Origin: Liolophura sinensis
Lineage: Eukaryota; Mollusca; Polyplacophora; Chitonida; Chitonidae
Assembly (NCBI RefSeq): GCF_032854445.1
Contig: NC_088301.1
Coordinates: 11,836,281 to 11,900,280, forward strand
DNA length: 64,000 nt
Direction: 5' to 3'
A program made the position numbers and the translations under genes. The first letter of the stretch is position 1. Each line of letters starts with the position of its first letter. Below the pieces are notes generated by a model. That model was given only the letters and a program-made list of their open reading frames with translations. It was not told where the DNA came from and did not search any database. Positions 1 through 11,200 of this stretch are shown here, piece by piece.

Positions 1-899
1 TATTCTTTTTTTCTTCGTCGTCGTTTAAGTAGACGAGGCTGTGTTCTTCTAACCATGCTTGTACTGTGTTATCACGATCATCTCTATGTTTACACTTTGC
101 ATCCCATAAAAGGGTTATGGCTATTGAAATCGCCGCAGATAATAGCACTAGGGCTGAACATGGAAATAATATTGTCGAGCTCTTTTTTGGATATTTTCGT
201 CATACTTCCAGGAGAGTATATGTTTAAAATGTGAATTGGTTTATTTTCTTGGTATATTTGAATGGCATTCAAGTAAGTCATTTACGTTATTGGAGCCCAT
301 ATACAGGTGTACAATGTTTTCCTTGACAAGGATAAGATTTCCACCCAGTCGGTCTTGTAACCTATCACACTGGTATACTTTATAGCCGGGGATATTGAAT
401 TTGTTGCTGGAGATTTTTCCTGGTTTAAAGACGGTTTCCTAAATACAACTAACCTCTGGGTTAGTTTCAGAGGTAAGTACTTTAAGGTTATCTCCGTTTA
501 TTTAACGGGTGTGGGCATTCCATGATAGGATTTTGATGTCATTTCGATTGAATTTATTGATTCAATTGATAATAAATCAATATTGATTTATACTGACGTA
601 TTTAGTCGTTGTGCTATTTTGGTTGGAGTAGATGTCTTCTGGGTAAAACTTTGGGTTCATTCCCCATTCAATTATTTCCTTTGGGGTGAATTTCCAATTT
701 AGAAAGTCATGTGGGATATTGGTTATTATGTCAGTTTTGGTTCTATTGGCTAAGCGTTGATTGTGAACGGAGTTGATCACCATATTTTTAAAACCCAGAA
801 ATTCCAGTTTAGTAATGACAATTTGATCGGTTTGTTCGGTTCCGATTTCCTGTGCATGATTTTCTTGTTCGGATAGCTCAATTTGCGCTGCCATTGTGT

Positions 900-1954
900 C
901 CTTAGAATTAAAGCTGGGTGGCACGCTTTCTTTTGTGAGTTTTTGTGTCCTGCCTGGCTTGTTTGACAGCTTTGGTGTAGATTACTCCTTTATCTGCCTT
1001 TATAAACTCGATTGTTTTGTATGCGCTGCACCCTCTGTATCCTGTTCAGTGGTTTTGTTTACAGTTTGCGCAAGTGGCTTTTGTTTCTGTACAATTTTGA
1101 TATTCGAGTTTTCCTGAACATTTTGGGCAAACTATGTCGGATTTACGTAATGACCCAGGAGTCTCTCATCAATGCGGTCGCTGTGAGTTCATGCTGGCTT
1201 CCTCTTCGGACGTAAGTGGGAAGGTCTGCAAGCAATCTGCGGGTGGTCGTGGGTTTTCCCCGGGTTCTGCCCGGTTTCCTTCCACCATAATGCTGGCCGC
1301 CGTCGTACAGGTGAAATATTCTTGAGTACGGCGTAAAACACCAATCAAATAAATAAATATGTCGGATTTAGAAACTTTCTTTGTGTGACCAAATTTTTGG
1401 CACCGCTAGCAACGTCCAGGCGCTTCATAGAAAGGCTTCACAATAATGTTGTGCAGGGACAGCTGAAGTGTTTCTGGTAAATTTTAATCATTCAAAGACA
1501 AGCATTATACTTGTTGATAGTGTATTACCCTTACTAAGGCGTTTTTCATACAGGACATTTTGATATTTCAGCTTATTCATAAGATCTTCCTTTTTGGCAT
1601 TAAGATCAATGTCATATATTACACCTTTACATTGTGTTCTAAGAGGTGTATATGGTTTAATATTCACTGGATTGTCTGCTAGAAGGTCAGCCTGTAGAAG
1701 TTTTCTGGAACTGCATTTCGGATCTGCAACGGATTTTAAGGTCACCGCCAGGTAGTTCCGTAAACGCCGTGGATATCCCCAGCTTTCATTTTCAGGTCTT
1801 GGGCAAGTTTCTGTTTAGGGAATTGTGTAGCCCTCATGTTCACTAAACTGTGAATAATTGCTATAAAGCTAGCACTGTTTGAAGGAGGGGTTTGGGCGAA
1901 ACGCTTCGATGCCCTGTTCATTTCAGGGATATCAGTCGCCTTGCGTTTGGCCAT
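900..1954 (-). pseudogene. LINE ORF1 (zinc-knuckle gag-like protein), broken
   Basis: The reading starts at an ATG at 1954 with a basic N-terminus (MAKRKATDIPEMNR), shifts frame near 1742-1745, continues to about 1488, then reaches a CCHC knuckle (RCQKFGHTKK) near 1390. A SINE splits the reading between that knuckle and two more (CPKCSGKLEYQNC, then CANCKQNH) at about 1060-1130. In I-group LINEs, ORF1 packages the RNA. Several in-frame stops make it non-functional. The copy B counterpart lies at about 41960-43024. Confidence 0.7.
1146..1357 (+). mobile_element. 5'-truncated tRNA-type SINE with AAAT-rich tail
   Basis: The insertion is flanked by a 13-bp target duplication, TATGTCGGATTTA, at 1133-1145 and 1358-1370. 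The body has the box-B-like GGTCGCTGTGAGTTCA and ends in CACCAATCAAATAAATAAA, the same tail as a full-length family member at 11854-12104 (minus). It interrupts LINE ORF1. The same insertion with the same duplication is in copy B at 42207-42429, so it is older than the segmental duplication. Confidence 0.85.
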
Positions 1955-2000
1955 GTTAGATGAGAGGGAGGGATTGTCGAAAATTTGGCAGGTTGAGGCT

Positions 2001-2340
2001 TCTTAAACTGAGAAAGGAAAGGAGTATGAAATGATTGTACTTAGCTTTTTTCTTTCTTTCTTTCTTCTGATAGGTCTGTAGGAGTTTACGCTTCTGGTGG
2101 TCCTTTCTTCTTTTGTTGCCTTTCTTTCTTAGCAGTCTGTAGGAAGGTCAGTATAGTTCAGACACACGGGAGCTGCCCAGAGCAACAAAATCTACCCGTT
2201 GTTGTTGTTGCACTCAGTATCTGTCGTGAATCATCGTGACACGTAAAGCCCAACACGTAAAGCAGAGATACAAGTCAACAAATATACAGTAAGAGAGTGA
2301 GAGCTGTCAAAAGCATACAGCAATGTTACAACTGGATAAT
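2001..2340. other. Unassigned spacer between LINE and Penelope-like element
   Basis: Pyrimidine-rich stretches (CTTTCTTTC repeats near 2050-2130) and a short GTT run near 2200. It may hold the LINE 5' UTR and the 3' end of the Penelope-like element. I see no gene. Copy B carries the same sequence at about 43070-43410. Confidence 0.5.
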
Positions 2341-2344
2341 GGCT

Positions 2345-2677
2345 TCAGGGGTTAAGGAGGTTACCGTCTAATCTGATGAGGTCATTGTAAGCGCTCGGTA
2401 GGTGGTACCCACCGTCTGGGTTAAGCTGTGGATTGTGTCGTCGGATCATAATGGCTTCGAGGAATTTCCTTCTTTTGTAGTCTGACTGGTTGTTCTGTAA
2501 GGTATGGGCTGTGTTCCATTGCAGTTGGTGTTCTAGATGGGTTCTGATGTGATCACTGAGGGCTGATATTCCATTTAATTTTTCTACTGAGGCCTTGTGC
2601 TCTGCAATTCTGATACTGAGTGGTCTACCGGTTTCTCCAATGTGTTGCCGTTGACATTCACAATAAATCCTGTACAC
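2345..2677 (-). pseudogene. GIY-YIG endonuclease domain of Penelope-like element
   Basis: A 110-codon open stretch. YRIYCECQRQHIGETGRPLS is a typical Penelope-type GIY-YIG start with the Cys pair in the first strand; the following RIAEHKASV and HIRTHLEHQ fit the rest of the nuclease fold. In these elements the domain nicks the target DNA. It is the C-terminal part of a broken polyprotein, not an independent gene. The copy B counterpart is 43415-43750. Confidence 0.8.
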
Positions 2678-3279
2678 AGAGCCTTTGGGCTCTTCTCTAT
2701 GGGTTGGCTGTTTATTTCCATTGGCTTTGAGTCGGGTTCTGAGGTTAGAGGCGAAAGTAAACGTAGTTTGAATGTTCAGGTTGTCCTGTAGGAGTTTTCT
2801 TATCTGGTACCGGTAGCTTTGGCTGCCTATATACGGAATGGATATATATGTTGGTGGTTTGGTCTCGTTGCTCTGGTGCTGTTAAGTGCATTGAGAGTTT
2901 TACTGATAGTTGTCTTCACTAATTGTTGGTGGTATAGGTGTTGGTGGTATTGTTGGTGAAGACTGTTTTAAGGTGATTTATGTTTTCGTTGATGCTGATG
3001 TATGTATGGCTCGTTTCGACAGGGTAAATATTATTCCTCTCTTAGTTTGGTTAGGCTGGTTAGATTGGTAATTCACGTATTGGTCTGAATGCGTGGGTTT
3101 GCGGTATACTGAGGTGATAAGTTCATATCCTTACGTGCTGATAAGTACATCCAGGAAGGGTATGGTTTGGTAGCATTCTTGGTGAACTGTATCCTGCTGT
3201 TCTGGGCGTTGAGGTAGTCAAGTAGGGATTGGGGGTTGTCAGTCTTGTTCAGTGCTACGAATGTGTCATCTACCTTACA

Positions 3280-3338
3280 TCGCCATGATATGGCTGAAAT
3301 ATTGCCGAAGTGGCGTTCAGCCATAATCATTTATTCAT
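3280..3338 (+). mobile_element. Short SINE (CGCCATGATATGGCTG family) with 14-bp TSD
   Basis: A 59-bp insertion bounded by a perfect 14-bp duplication TCATCTACCTTACA at 3266-3279 and 3339-3352. The unit ends in a CATT/TATTCAT-rich tail. The same family occurs at about 9955-10016, as a fragment near 9068-9105, and in copy B at 44354-44412 with the identical target duplication. Confidence 0.85.
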
Positions 3339-3570
3339 TCATCTACCTTACAGAACCAACACAACGGTCTGTCGTATGATGTCTAGGGATTCTTCTCTTG
3401 GAATGTTGGTAAATAGGTCGATGACGTCATAACTTATCATTAATCGTGTACATTTAGATTTTGTAAAGATATACGTGGAAAACAATTTTAAGTTCACAGC
3501 CGTCAAACCTATGTGTACATATACTTCCGACACCACAGACCAGTTTTCCAAAAGTATGGACAACCCTATT

Positions 3571-4425
3571 CTTCAGCCTGAACTGATATGTGTCTCCCTA
3601 TATCGTTTACAACGCTTCCCATTACATGCAAGATCTGGCTATTTTCTGACATTCCATACTACAATGACTGCGTCACCAGTGTTTAGATTTTACAAAGCGG
3701 AACTCCCTATTCAGTTGTAGTCCGTGACCCTTCCCAATATCCGGTTGCAGTGGTAGTTTTTTTTGTGGCATTTGTGGTATAATATCAGTACAGATTTGAC
3801 AAACCCATGGTATCCTTAGCATGAGAGGCGTGTTCGTAGATATTTGAAAAGTTTATTTTATCAATTTATTCCAGGATGTTTGAGGTCTGCAATTTCAAAC
3901 TGCGGCGAGTAAGACCGATATGAAAATTCGTTAACATTTCAGGAACTCCATGCGGTCGCTCTTATCAACGGGGCCTGCATTAATCCGTTGATGAAATGAT
4001 TGATGCACTGTATTAAAGAGCCTGTTGCGAAAGGATCTGAAGCTTCCCATTCTTTCGGTCGTATCACGTGAGTATACACTAGTGGTTGACCGGCCCCTAA
4101 GCCGGTTGGAAGTGCTGCCTCACTGGAAAATGACACCCAAAGACACCAGATGTGATACCTCATTCATGCAGTCACAGTATACTATATGTAATCCAGGCCT
4201 AATGCTAACATCCTGCGGAATGCAATTTTGGAAAAGTTGTATGCGGATGACAATATTTTGCTGTGAAATATTACTTAGTTTTGAATAATAATAAAGTTTT
4301 GAGTTTACATTTGTAAGACACATACCTGTGCAAGAACAATTTTAAGTATATATAAGAATGGAATTATTTTTAAACAATTTTGTTGTGAATAACATCACTG
4401 TATCTAACAGAAATAACAATTATAA
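3571..4425. other. Shared unassigned sequence upstream of the Penelope-like element
   Basis: Nearly identical to about 44620-45487. It may contain more of the Penelope-like element's 5' region. A SINE remnant similar to the one at 5790-5955 lies around 4100-4210 (AATGACACCCAAAGACACCAG). No host gene is recognised; short open frames here do not show a domain I know. Confidence 0.4.
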
Positions 4426-4556
4426 CCCTTCCACCATAATGCAGGCCGCCGTCGTATAAGTGAAATATTCTTGAGTACGGCGTAAAACACCAATCAAATA
4501 AAAAAATGAATAAATAAATGAATATAAATAAATAAATAAATAAATAAATAAATATA
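4426..4556 (+). mobile_element. 3' fragment of the AAAT-tailed SINE
   Basis: Contains the family 3' end (CCACCATAATGCAGGCCGCC through CACCAATCAAATAAA), followed by an AAAT/AATG simple repeat to about 4556. Shared with copy B at about 45496-45617, so it predates the duplication. An A-only stretch of about 285 bp (4572-4855) starts just after the tail. Confidence 0.75.
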
Positions 4557-5042
4557 TTAGAGATGAAAAATATCACAAGTAAACGTATTTTTTTTTTTAG
4601 GCACAAACCGTTTTATAATCAGTAACAATTTACAACAATTTAATAACGGATAAAAGAAATGTGACGGCAACAATATATGCGATATATCATTTTAAAATTA
4701 TCTGGCCCATACATAACCATGCAATTTGCGATATGTTAAGTTGAGAGTAAATGAGACAGAGTTTTCACTCGTTAAACAGGGGATATCGACACGCTGTGCT
4801 AAAGATACCAGGCATGACGGGCACTGTTGAGACTGTACACTAATATACCGGGTCGACCTGTACTTGTTCTTATATCTTATGTGCTGAACCTCAATATTAG
4901 CAATAGTCAGAGTGGAGGATTGATATTTCCAAGTGGCATATACAGAAAAACAGAATGTATTGACGTTTCACTATTATTATCCACACAACGCTATTTATGG
5001 AAAATGGAGAAAACAATGCCAGTCTTGAATCATAAAGTCACG

Positions 5043-5282
5043 TCAGGTAAGAAGAGAACTTTGCAGAAAATAGCGACTTCCATACACAGTATCTAGTCTA
5101 GACATTTTACATTCATAGAGCCGGCATTCCCACAATGTGTGGTCCGTGGTGTTGAGTGTAAACGATGCACACTTGTCCATGGTCAAACAGAGAGAACTAC
5201 AAAACATCTGGCTCATGATCAGTGTTGAATAAATTGGCTTATCCGAGGGCATAACGTCTGACTGGTATAAGGCGAATGTGCC
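5043..5282 (-). CDS. Copy A exon 5: PAN/apple domain and stop
   Basis: Starts after a strong acceptor (CTTCTGTTTCAG) at 5282, phase 0, and ends with TGA at 5043-5045; 79 codons plus stop. It encodes GTFALYQSDVMP, FCSSLCLTMDKCASFTLN, WECRLYECK and a short tail. The cysteine spacing and C-x-L-Y-x-C ending are typical of PAN/apple domains. The acceptor lies inside the last unit of the 39-bp minisatellite, and the same frame stays open upstream to 5498. Confidence 0.85.
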   Translation of the reverse strand, partial: GTFALYQSDVMPSDKPIYSTLIMSQMFCSSLCLTMDKCASFTLNTTDHTLWECRLYECKMSRLDTVYGSRYFLQSSLLT

Positions 5283-8200
5283 CTGAAACAGAAGAACGGA
5301 TACTGAGAAAGGGAACATGTTCTGAAAAAGAACAGTGGTTTTGGAGAAAGAGAACATGTTCTGAAAAAGAACAGTTGAATGTGAAAAAGAGAACATGCCC
5401 TGCAAAAGAACAGCGGGCACAGAGAAAGATAACATCTTTTTACAAAGACCAGTGGATATTGAGGAAGACAACATGTCCTGAAAAAGAGCATTTGACATGG
5501 AAAAGCAAAACGTGTCCTAAGACAAAGCAGTTGTTATTAAGAAAGAACATGTGTACTGAGACAGAACAGTTGAGAAAGATAACGTGCCCTGAAACAGAAT
5601 AGTGAATACTAAGAAAAAATATGACCGGGCACACTGAATCAAGAGTGACTGATTTACTGACTGGTTACAGTCAAACGCTCTGCTCAAGAATATTTCATTT
5701 ACACGATGGCGAAAGTCTTAAGTTTTGGCATAAATTTGGCCAGTAAAAGTTCAACTTTCCACAAACAATTCACAGATTTTCACCGCCACTGAAGTGTCAT
5801 GCCAAAGCCACCAGATATGACACCCCACCCACTGACATTATACTGACGCCGGGCAAACCAGGCCTAGTAAGTACCATTTGTAAAGTCTTTAGTATGACCC
5901 TACCCGGGTTTGATCCCGGAACCTGCCGACTGCGAGGCGGACGCTGTAATCACAGATGTAGCCCCCTGCAAAAATGAGTTCAATGCGTATGACGTATTGA
6001 TGGAAGGTACGTAATCTTCCTTCTCTTGGATTAACTTGAAATGGTAGTCAAATAGTCAGAATAATTTATAAACATATATATTACAGTTTGAGGATAATGT
6101 GGAACTCCAACCATCTGATAACATGTTGTAGATACTTAAGTTAGAAATAATAATTGATTATACTGATTTGTTTTGTTTCTCGTTTATCATGTGTGTAGAT
6201 ACGGTTAAGAACAAGAAAAACAATGACTGATTTGGCCAAAGTTGCTTTTTGGTAAGAATAACAAAATATAGAATCTAAACATTTGTAAATCAAGTGATAA
6301 TTTTAGTTTTACATTATAGATTACTTTAATTAAAGAAAATGCAGGAAAAGGAGTTTTATTTTATACTCTGACACAGTGCTACATCTGTGCCAATATCCCC
6401 GGAACCCGGGCGATGTTTTCATATAGGCTGTTACACATCGTCATGGGTTGGGCATGTATTGTTTCCATCTACAAGTTACATTTTGCACAAGCCGGGTGTT
6501 CTCTTATTGGTATGTCTTGGGCATAATCGTCCGAGTGTGCTTACCATAACAATTACCATAGAAGGTGTCACGCAAATTACAAAAGGCAAAAGAAACGTCA
6601 ATATATCGTGGACTCAGTTAATAATATAATAAAAACCAATTTAAAAGGGTGGTTTGTGTTTTTGATGAAGCATAGAAATTTAGTAGTATACATAAATGCA
6701 TTAACTGAATAGACCCTGAAAGGAAAGACCTCTAAAAATCAAAGTAGACACCAGTAAATAGACCACTTAAAACTATGCACAAATATATACTCTCCTAAAA
6801 AAGAAACGCAACATCCCCCCCAAAAGATCAATCATAAATTCTTCAAAAAATTGGCGTGATTGAGACATGACAACATGATCATATTATAATGTAAATGTAC
6901 GATAATTGAATTTAAACACCAGATAGTGTCTGTTGGTCACACGTGACTTAAGGGTCGGCCTTTGTGTAACGCTGCGCGAGGGATTCGTAGAAAAAAACTT
7001 AGGACAGTTGCACCTGCGAATCATGCCGTATTTTTAAGCGGATTAAATGGGTATAAAAGACACATAACCGTTCCGTTGAATTCAGTCACTAAGTTGCTTC
7101 TCAAACCTGCCAAGATATGCCAAGACTAGACACCGCTACCCGGAACATCGTCATTGGTCGACTCCTCGCCGGTGAATCACAGAATGCAGTCGCTAGACTT
7201 TATCATGTTCAAAGGAGCACGATTTCCCGGCTCTGGCAACGGTACCAGCAATCCGGTTCAACAGCTGACCGTCAACGTTATGGCCGACCTAGGGTCACAA
7301 CAGCAGCCCAAGACCGTTACATCCGGTTACTTCATCTCAGAAACTGAACCGTAACAGCAACAGAAACAGCACCAAATGTCCCAGGTCTCCGACGAATATC
7401 GGCACAGACAGTCAGGAACCATCTCCGTGAAAACGGCTTACGTCCCAGACGTCCTTACTTTGGCGCAGTACTGAGACAACAGCATCGACGCGCAAGGGTA
7501 CGATGGTGCAACAGATTAAGGGACTGGAATCTGCGAAATTGGAGGCGAGTCTGGTTCAGCGATGAATCCAGATTCATGCTGCAGAAAAGAGATGGCCGTA
7601 CACGCGTCTACAGACGCCGAAATGAGAGGTTCGCAAGGAACTGCGTCCTTGAAGTCGACAATTTCGGTGGAGGAAGTGTGATGGTGTGGGGTGCCATATC
7701 ATACGCCCGAAAATCTCAACTGGTGCACATCCCAGGCAACCTTAACGCCGATCGATACAGAGATGAGGTTTTGACGCCACACATGCTGCCCATAATGGAC
7801 CTTCGTAGGGAAGCTTTTCAGCACGACAACGCTCGGCCGCATACAGCTCATGCTACGGTTGACTTTCTGGAGAACCAGAACGTAACAGTGCTGCCCTGGC
7901 CGTCCAAATCACCAGATTTGAACCCAAAAGAACATTTGTGGGATGACTTGGGAAAACGCTTGCGCAGTCGTCATCCAGCGCCCTAAAATCAGCAAGAAGT
8001 GCTGCAGGCTCTTGACCAAGAATGGAGAAGAATTCCGCAAAACCGTATTCGCCGATTGATCATGTCTATGCCGAGACGGATTCGCGCTGTGTTACGGGTT
8101 AATGGTGGGCATAGCAGATATTGACTTTGCAGTGACGTCATCTGAGTGCTATGGACTTTAATGTGATAAATTTTGACATTGTAATTAACTTAAAAGTCTG

Positions 8201-11200
8201 AACAACCAGTGTGGAAAATTTCAGTGTGATGTGATGCTTATTTTTGTATTTAAGATGATGTTGAAAAATTCATATTTGGATAAAACGAATCGGATGTTGC
8301 GTTTCTTTTTTGGGAGAGTATATTTTCATTTATTGTTTTAGATTTTTGTGAATAGAGTTAAAAGCGTTCAAACATTTGAATTCCAAGGTGGGCTTTATGG
8401 ATCATACTATCGGAGTTTACGAACTCTGAAGTCACAGAAAGTTTTCCCAAATTTTATCACGGCATGAATGTTGGAACAACTTTTTACCCATGAGTAAAGA
8501 TTATTGAAATAATGTTCCCAAAAATTCCTTCCTTCAGGTGAACAACAGGAAAAATTAAATGATGTGACGTCAGAGTTCCTAGATGTCGTAAATATGGCTC
8601 ATAAATCCCACCATAGTATTTGAATGACTTTTCAGAAAAAATCTGAAAAAATAAACAAATGTATTTTTAGGCATAGTTTTCAGTTGTCTATATGAGGATC
8701 CTTACTTCATATTTTAACTTCTTTTACTTGAAGCAAATTATTTCTTAATCGATTACCATTCGCTGATGAGGACACTACTATTCAAATGAAGCAGCCAGGC
8801 ATCATTCACTCATTGGAGAATGACTCTGAATCCTTGATATCGCGAGAAGATTAGGTTCGTGGACACCAGGCAATAGGACTTGTACATGGACAAATTTCAA
8901 AAGTGTAACATGTAGTTCAGTACATTTTCACCATGACAAAGTCTTGACTGCACTATTTAAAGGTGCTTGTGGTTCACCTACAATTATCTTTGCCCCACAT
9001 CGGACGGACTTAGATGCTTCAATCGTGTATTAGAACCTCTAGACTGTACACAAAGAGGAGTCTCCCTCCAGAAACAGCGGCGTTAAACCATAATCATTCA
9101 TTCATTCCTCCAGAAGTAGTGCAGGGGAGGAACAGGAACAGACCGTGGGAGGTAATGAAAACGTACAATGGAAAAACCTGAAATACATTTCTTATCAGGA
9201 ATGTTCTCTTTCTAAGTAAAAAAAGTGATGCGCTTGACAGGTTTAACATCAAGCTCACAAGGTTCACACAATCATGTTTCAGGCTGAGTTTTGGATTAAT
9301 CACTTCTTTTATTCCTCTATTCAATTGCTTGCCTTTACAACGAACCAATCACTGCCAACACCCAGGTTTCCGTAATTAAAGCCACCATGCAAACAACACA
9401 TCAAATTATGGATGTTAGTTAAACATCCATGGCCACCGCTAGTGTTTGGTTTCATGGAAAGACCACACTGTGTGCCATTTGGAATTTACCAGTGAATTTA
9501 AACTTGAAGTCAACAGTTAAGTGTTGACACATTTACGATAGAATGCCGTAAAATGTTACAAAACAAACGCTTTATGGTTTCTGTCGTTTTCTGGCTGCAA
9601 AGAAAATTAATGATGCAGTCCTTTTCGCACTTGAGGCCCACCCCTCCCAACCCAGAGAGGGCTAAAATGTCATATTTCATCAACAAATCTGCCATTATGT
9701 TTGAGAAGAAAAGGTTGAATTAGTTCAAGTACTATTCCTAAAGGTCAACACCCTGTTCCTGAGTTGACTGGAAGTTCAGATAGCGCAGGTATTGTATAAC
9801 TGTTGGCAATAAAGGAGTTAGCACATTGTACACTAGGTGCGTTTATTAAGAGGATCATAAACCATATTAAACTACACATCTGCGAGGGGCATCGTATTGA
9901 AACCTGAACTAAACACATGTACCAACTTAGAAATAGCGAGGAGATAGGGATTACTCGCCATGATATGGCTGAAATATTGCCGATGTGGCGTTAAGCCAGA
10001 ATCATTCATTCGTTAATAAGGATTACACTTTCTGAATAAGCACAGAGAACCAGCGACTTCAGAGTCAGGCACCAAATCGCCAGCAATACAATCAACCATC
10101 TAGACCACTCGACCAACAGGTCTTCCACAAAAATAGAAGGTAGTTGGCCGGTAGACTTTACAGCGAACATGCATTACCCCTCTGATGATCACAAATGACG
10201 TGAATATATCAGATAGGTACAGATGTTATTTTTTGAGAAAGTGGATTAAATAACAGTATTATCGCTAACAGGGATTACATTTTCTGAATATATATTCAAA
10301 AATACATAAAAAAATAATATATAAATACTTTCTGAATATAGCAAATATTCTAGTGGTCTCAGGTCTAGAATCTGTGCTATATTGACAAATTGTAATCCCT
10401 ATTAACAATAACACTGTTAACAGCAAGGAGATTTGGCCACCGTGGGTGGTACCAGAATGTGGAATTTTGGGCCTTGACCAATGGACTAGTGTACTGAAAT
10501 GAGCCACATTTTCCCGGAAGGCAGATTTATCTCGATATTTGGTTTGCATTCTGGGATGAATAAGGCTATCCTATTTCCGTGAAAGGGAGACAACTGACTA
10601 TGGTGACATCTAATATTTTCTCCACTGCTTGAACTATTGATACAGTAGGTATGCTATATCATTTACAAGGAACTCCAGCGATCTTGTTTAAATAGCCTAA
10701 CTGCAGATGCATGGGTACTCCTGGTTCAGGTCGTAGCCTCCGGAGGGGTTGTGCTGCTGATTTTGACCCCAATGAAATGTTTGCAAAATTACAACAGGAT
10801 TGTTGTAGAACTAAATTCATGCTCAACTCTGAAACAAATGGAAATAAATCTAAGCACCATTGAGGCTAATCTAGGCATTCACCTATCGCTCGATTTTATG
10901 CTTCAATTTTTTATCAGTGGCTTGTAAGATGAAAGCAGTGCTGACCTAGTTATCGTGGACGTCAGAGAAAGCACCTCGGCCTGAACACTGCATTTTACTA
11001 ATTGTACTGTATTTTATAAAGGAAACCAGAAAAAATCATTTGTATGCGAAAAAGACCTAAGAGCAAATTTTAAATTCTTCAGTTGTAATAAATTCAGAGA
11101 AAAAATTCTATCAGAAGATTTAAATAATTTTAAGTGTAGTCCGCTGAGATGATGTCTTCTCATTCCAATAAACCTTCGGCATCCCTAATGAATTTTGCAT

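Larger units (their letters stand above)
1..2000 (-). mobile_element. 5' half of a degenerate Nimb/I-like LINE (copy A)
   Basis: On the minus strand this holds ORF1 and the start of ORF2 of a non-LTR retrotransposon; the rest lies left of the window. ORF1 pieces run from about 1954 down to about 900 and include CCHC-type zinc knuckles on both sides of an inserted SINE. ORF2 follows from about 924 with the apurinic-endonuclease start; a later piece at 90-281 carries the endonuclease motif ending in ICGDFNSHNP. Stops and frameshifts break it throughout, so it is a dead copy. The same element is present nearly complete at about 37800-43060, where RT and RNase H are visible. Confidence 0.8.
2340..3570 (-). 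mobile_element. Penelope-like retroelement, degenerate (copy A)
   Basis: On the minus strand an RT piece comes first (3348-3563, with SYDVIDLFTNIP), then a second RT piece (3073-3330, with VDDTFVALNKTDN, the Y/VDD catalytic box region), then a GIY-YIG endonuclease domain (2345-2677, starting YRIYCECQRQHIGETGRP). RT followed by GIY-YIG is the order of endonuclease-bearing Penelope-like elements. A short SINE is inserted within the RT at 3280-3338. Frameshifts separate the pieces and the RT N-terminus is not recognisable, so this is a 5'-truncated dead copy. Confidence 0.85.

Noticed and set aside
3939-4163. 74-codon minus frame present in both copies
   Set aside because: It overlaps a SINE remnant, and conservation is explained by the recent duplication.
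5276-5602. Plus-strand frame of 108 codons with 13-residue repeats (TCSEKEQ-like)
   Set aside because: It is the reverse of the 39-bp minisatellite next to a minus-strand exon. Any 39-bp repeat stays open in several frames, and no start, splice or domain evidence supports plus-strand coding.
5275-5620. CRISPR-like array
   Set aside because: The units are direct tandem repeats without unique spacers, in a eukaryotic intron.
10265-10549. 94-codon minus frame conserved in both copies
   Set aside because: It is intronic and conserved only as much as neighbouring non-coding sequence; no domain and no splice sites in suitable phase.
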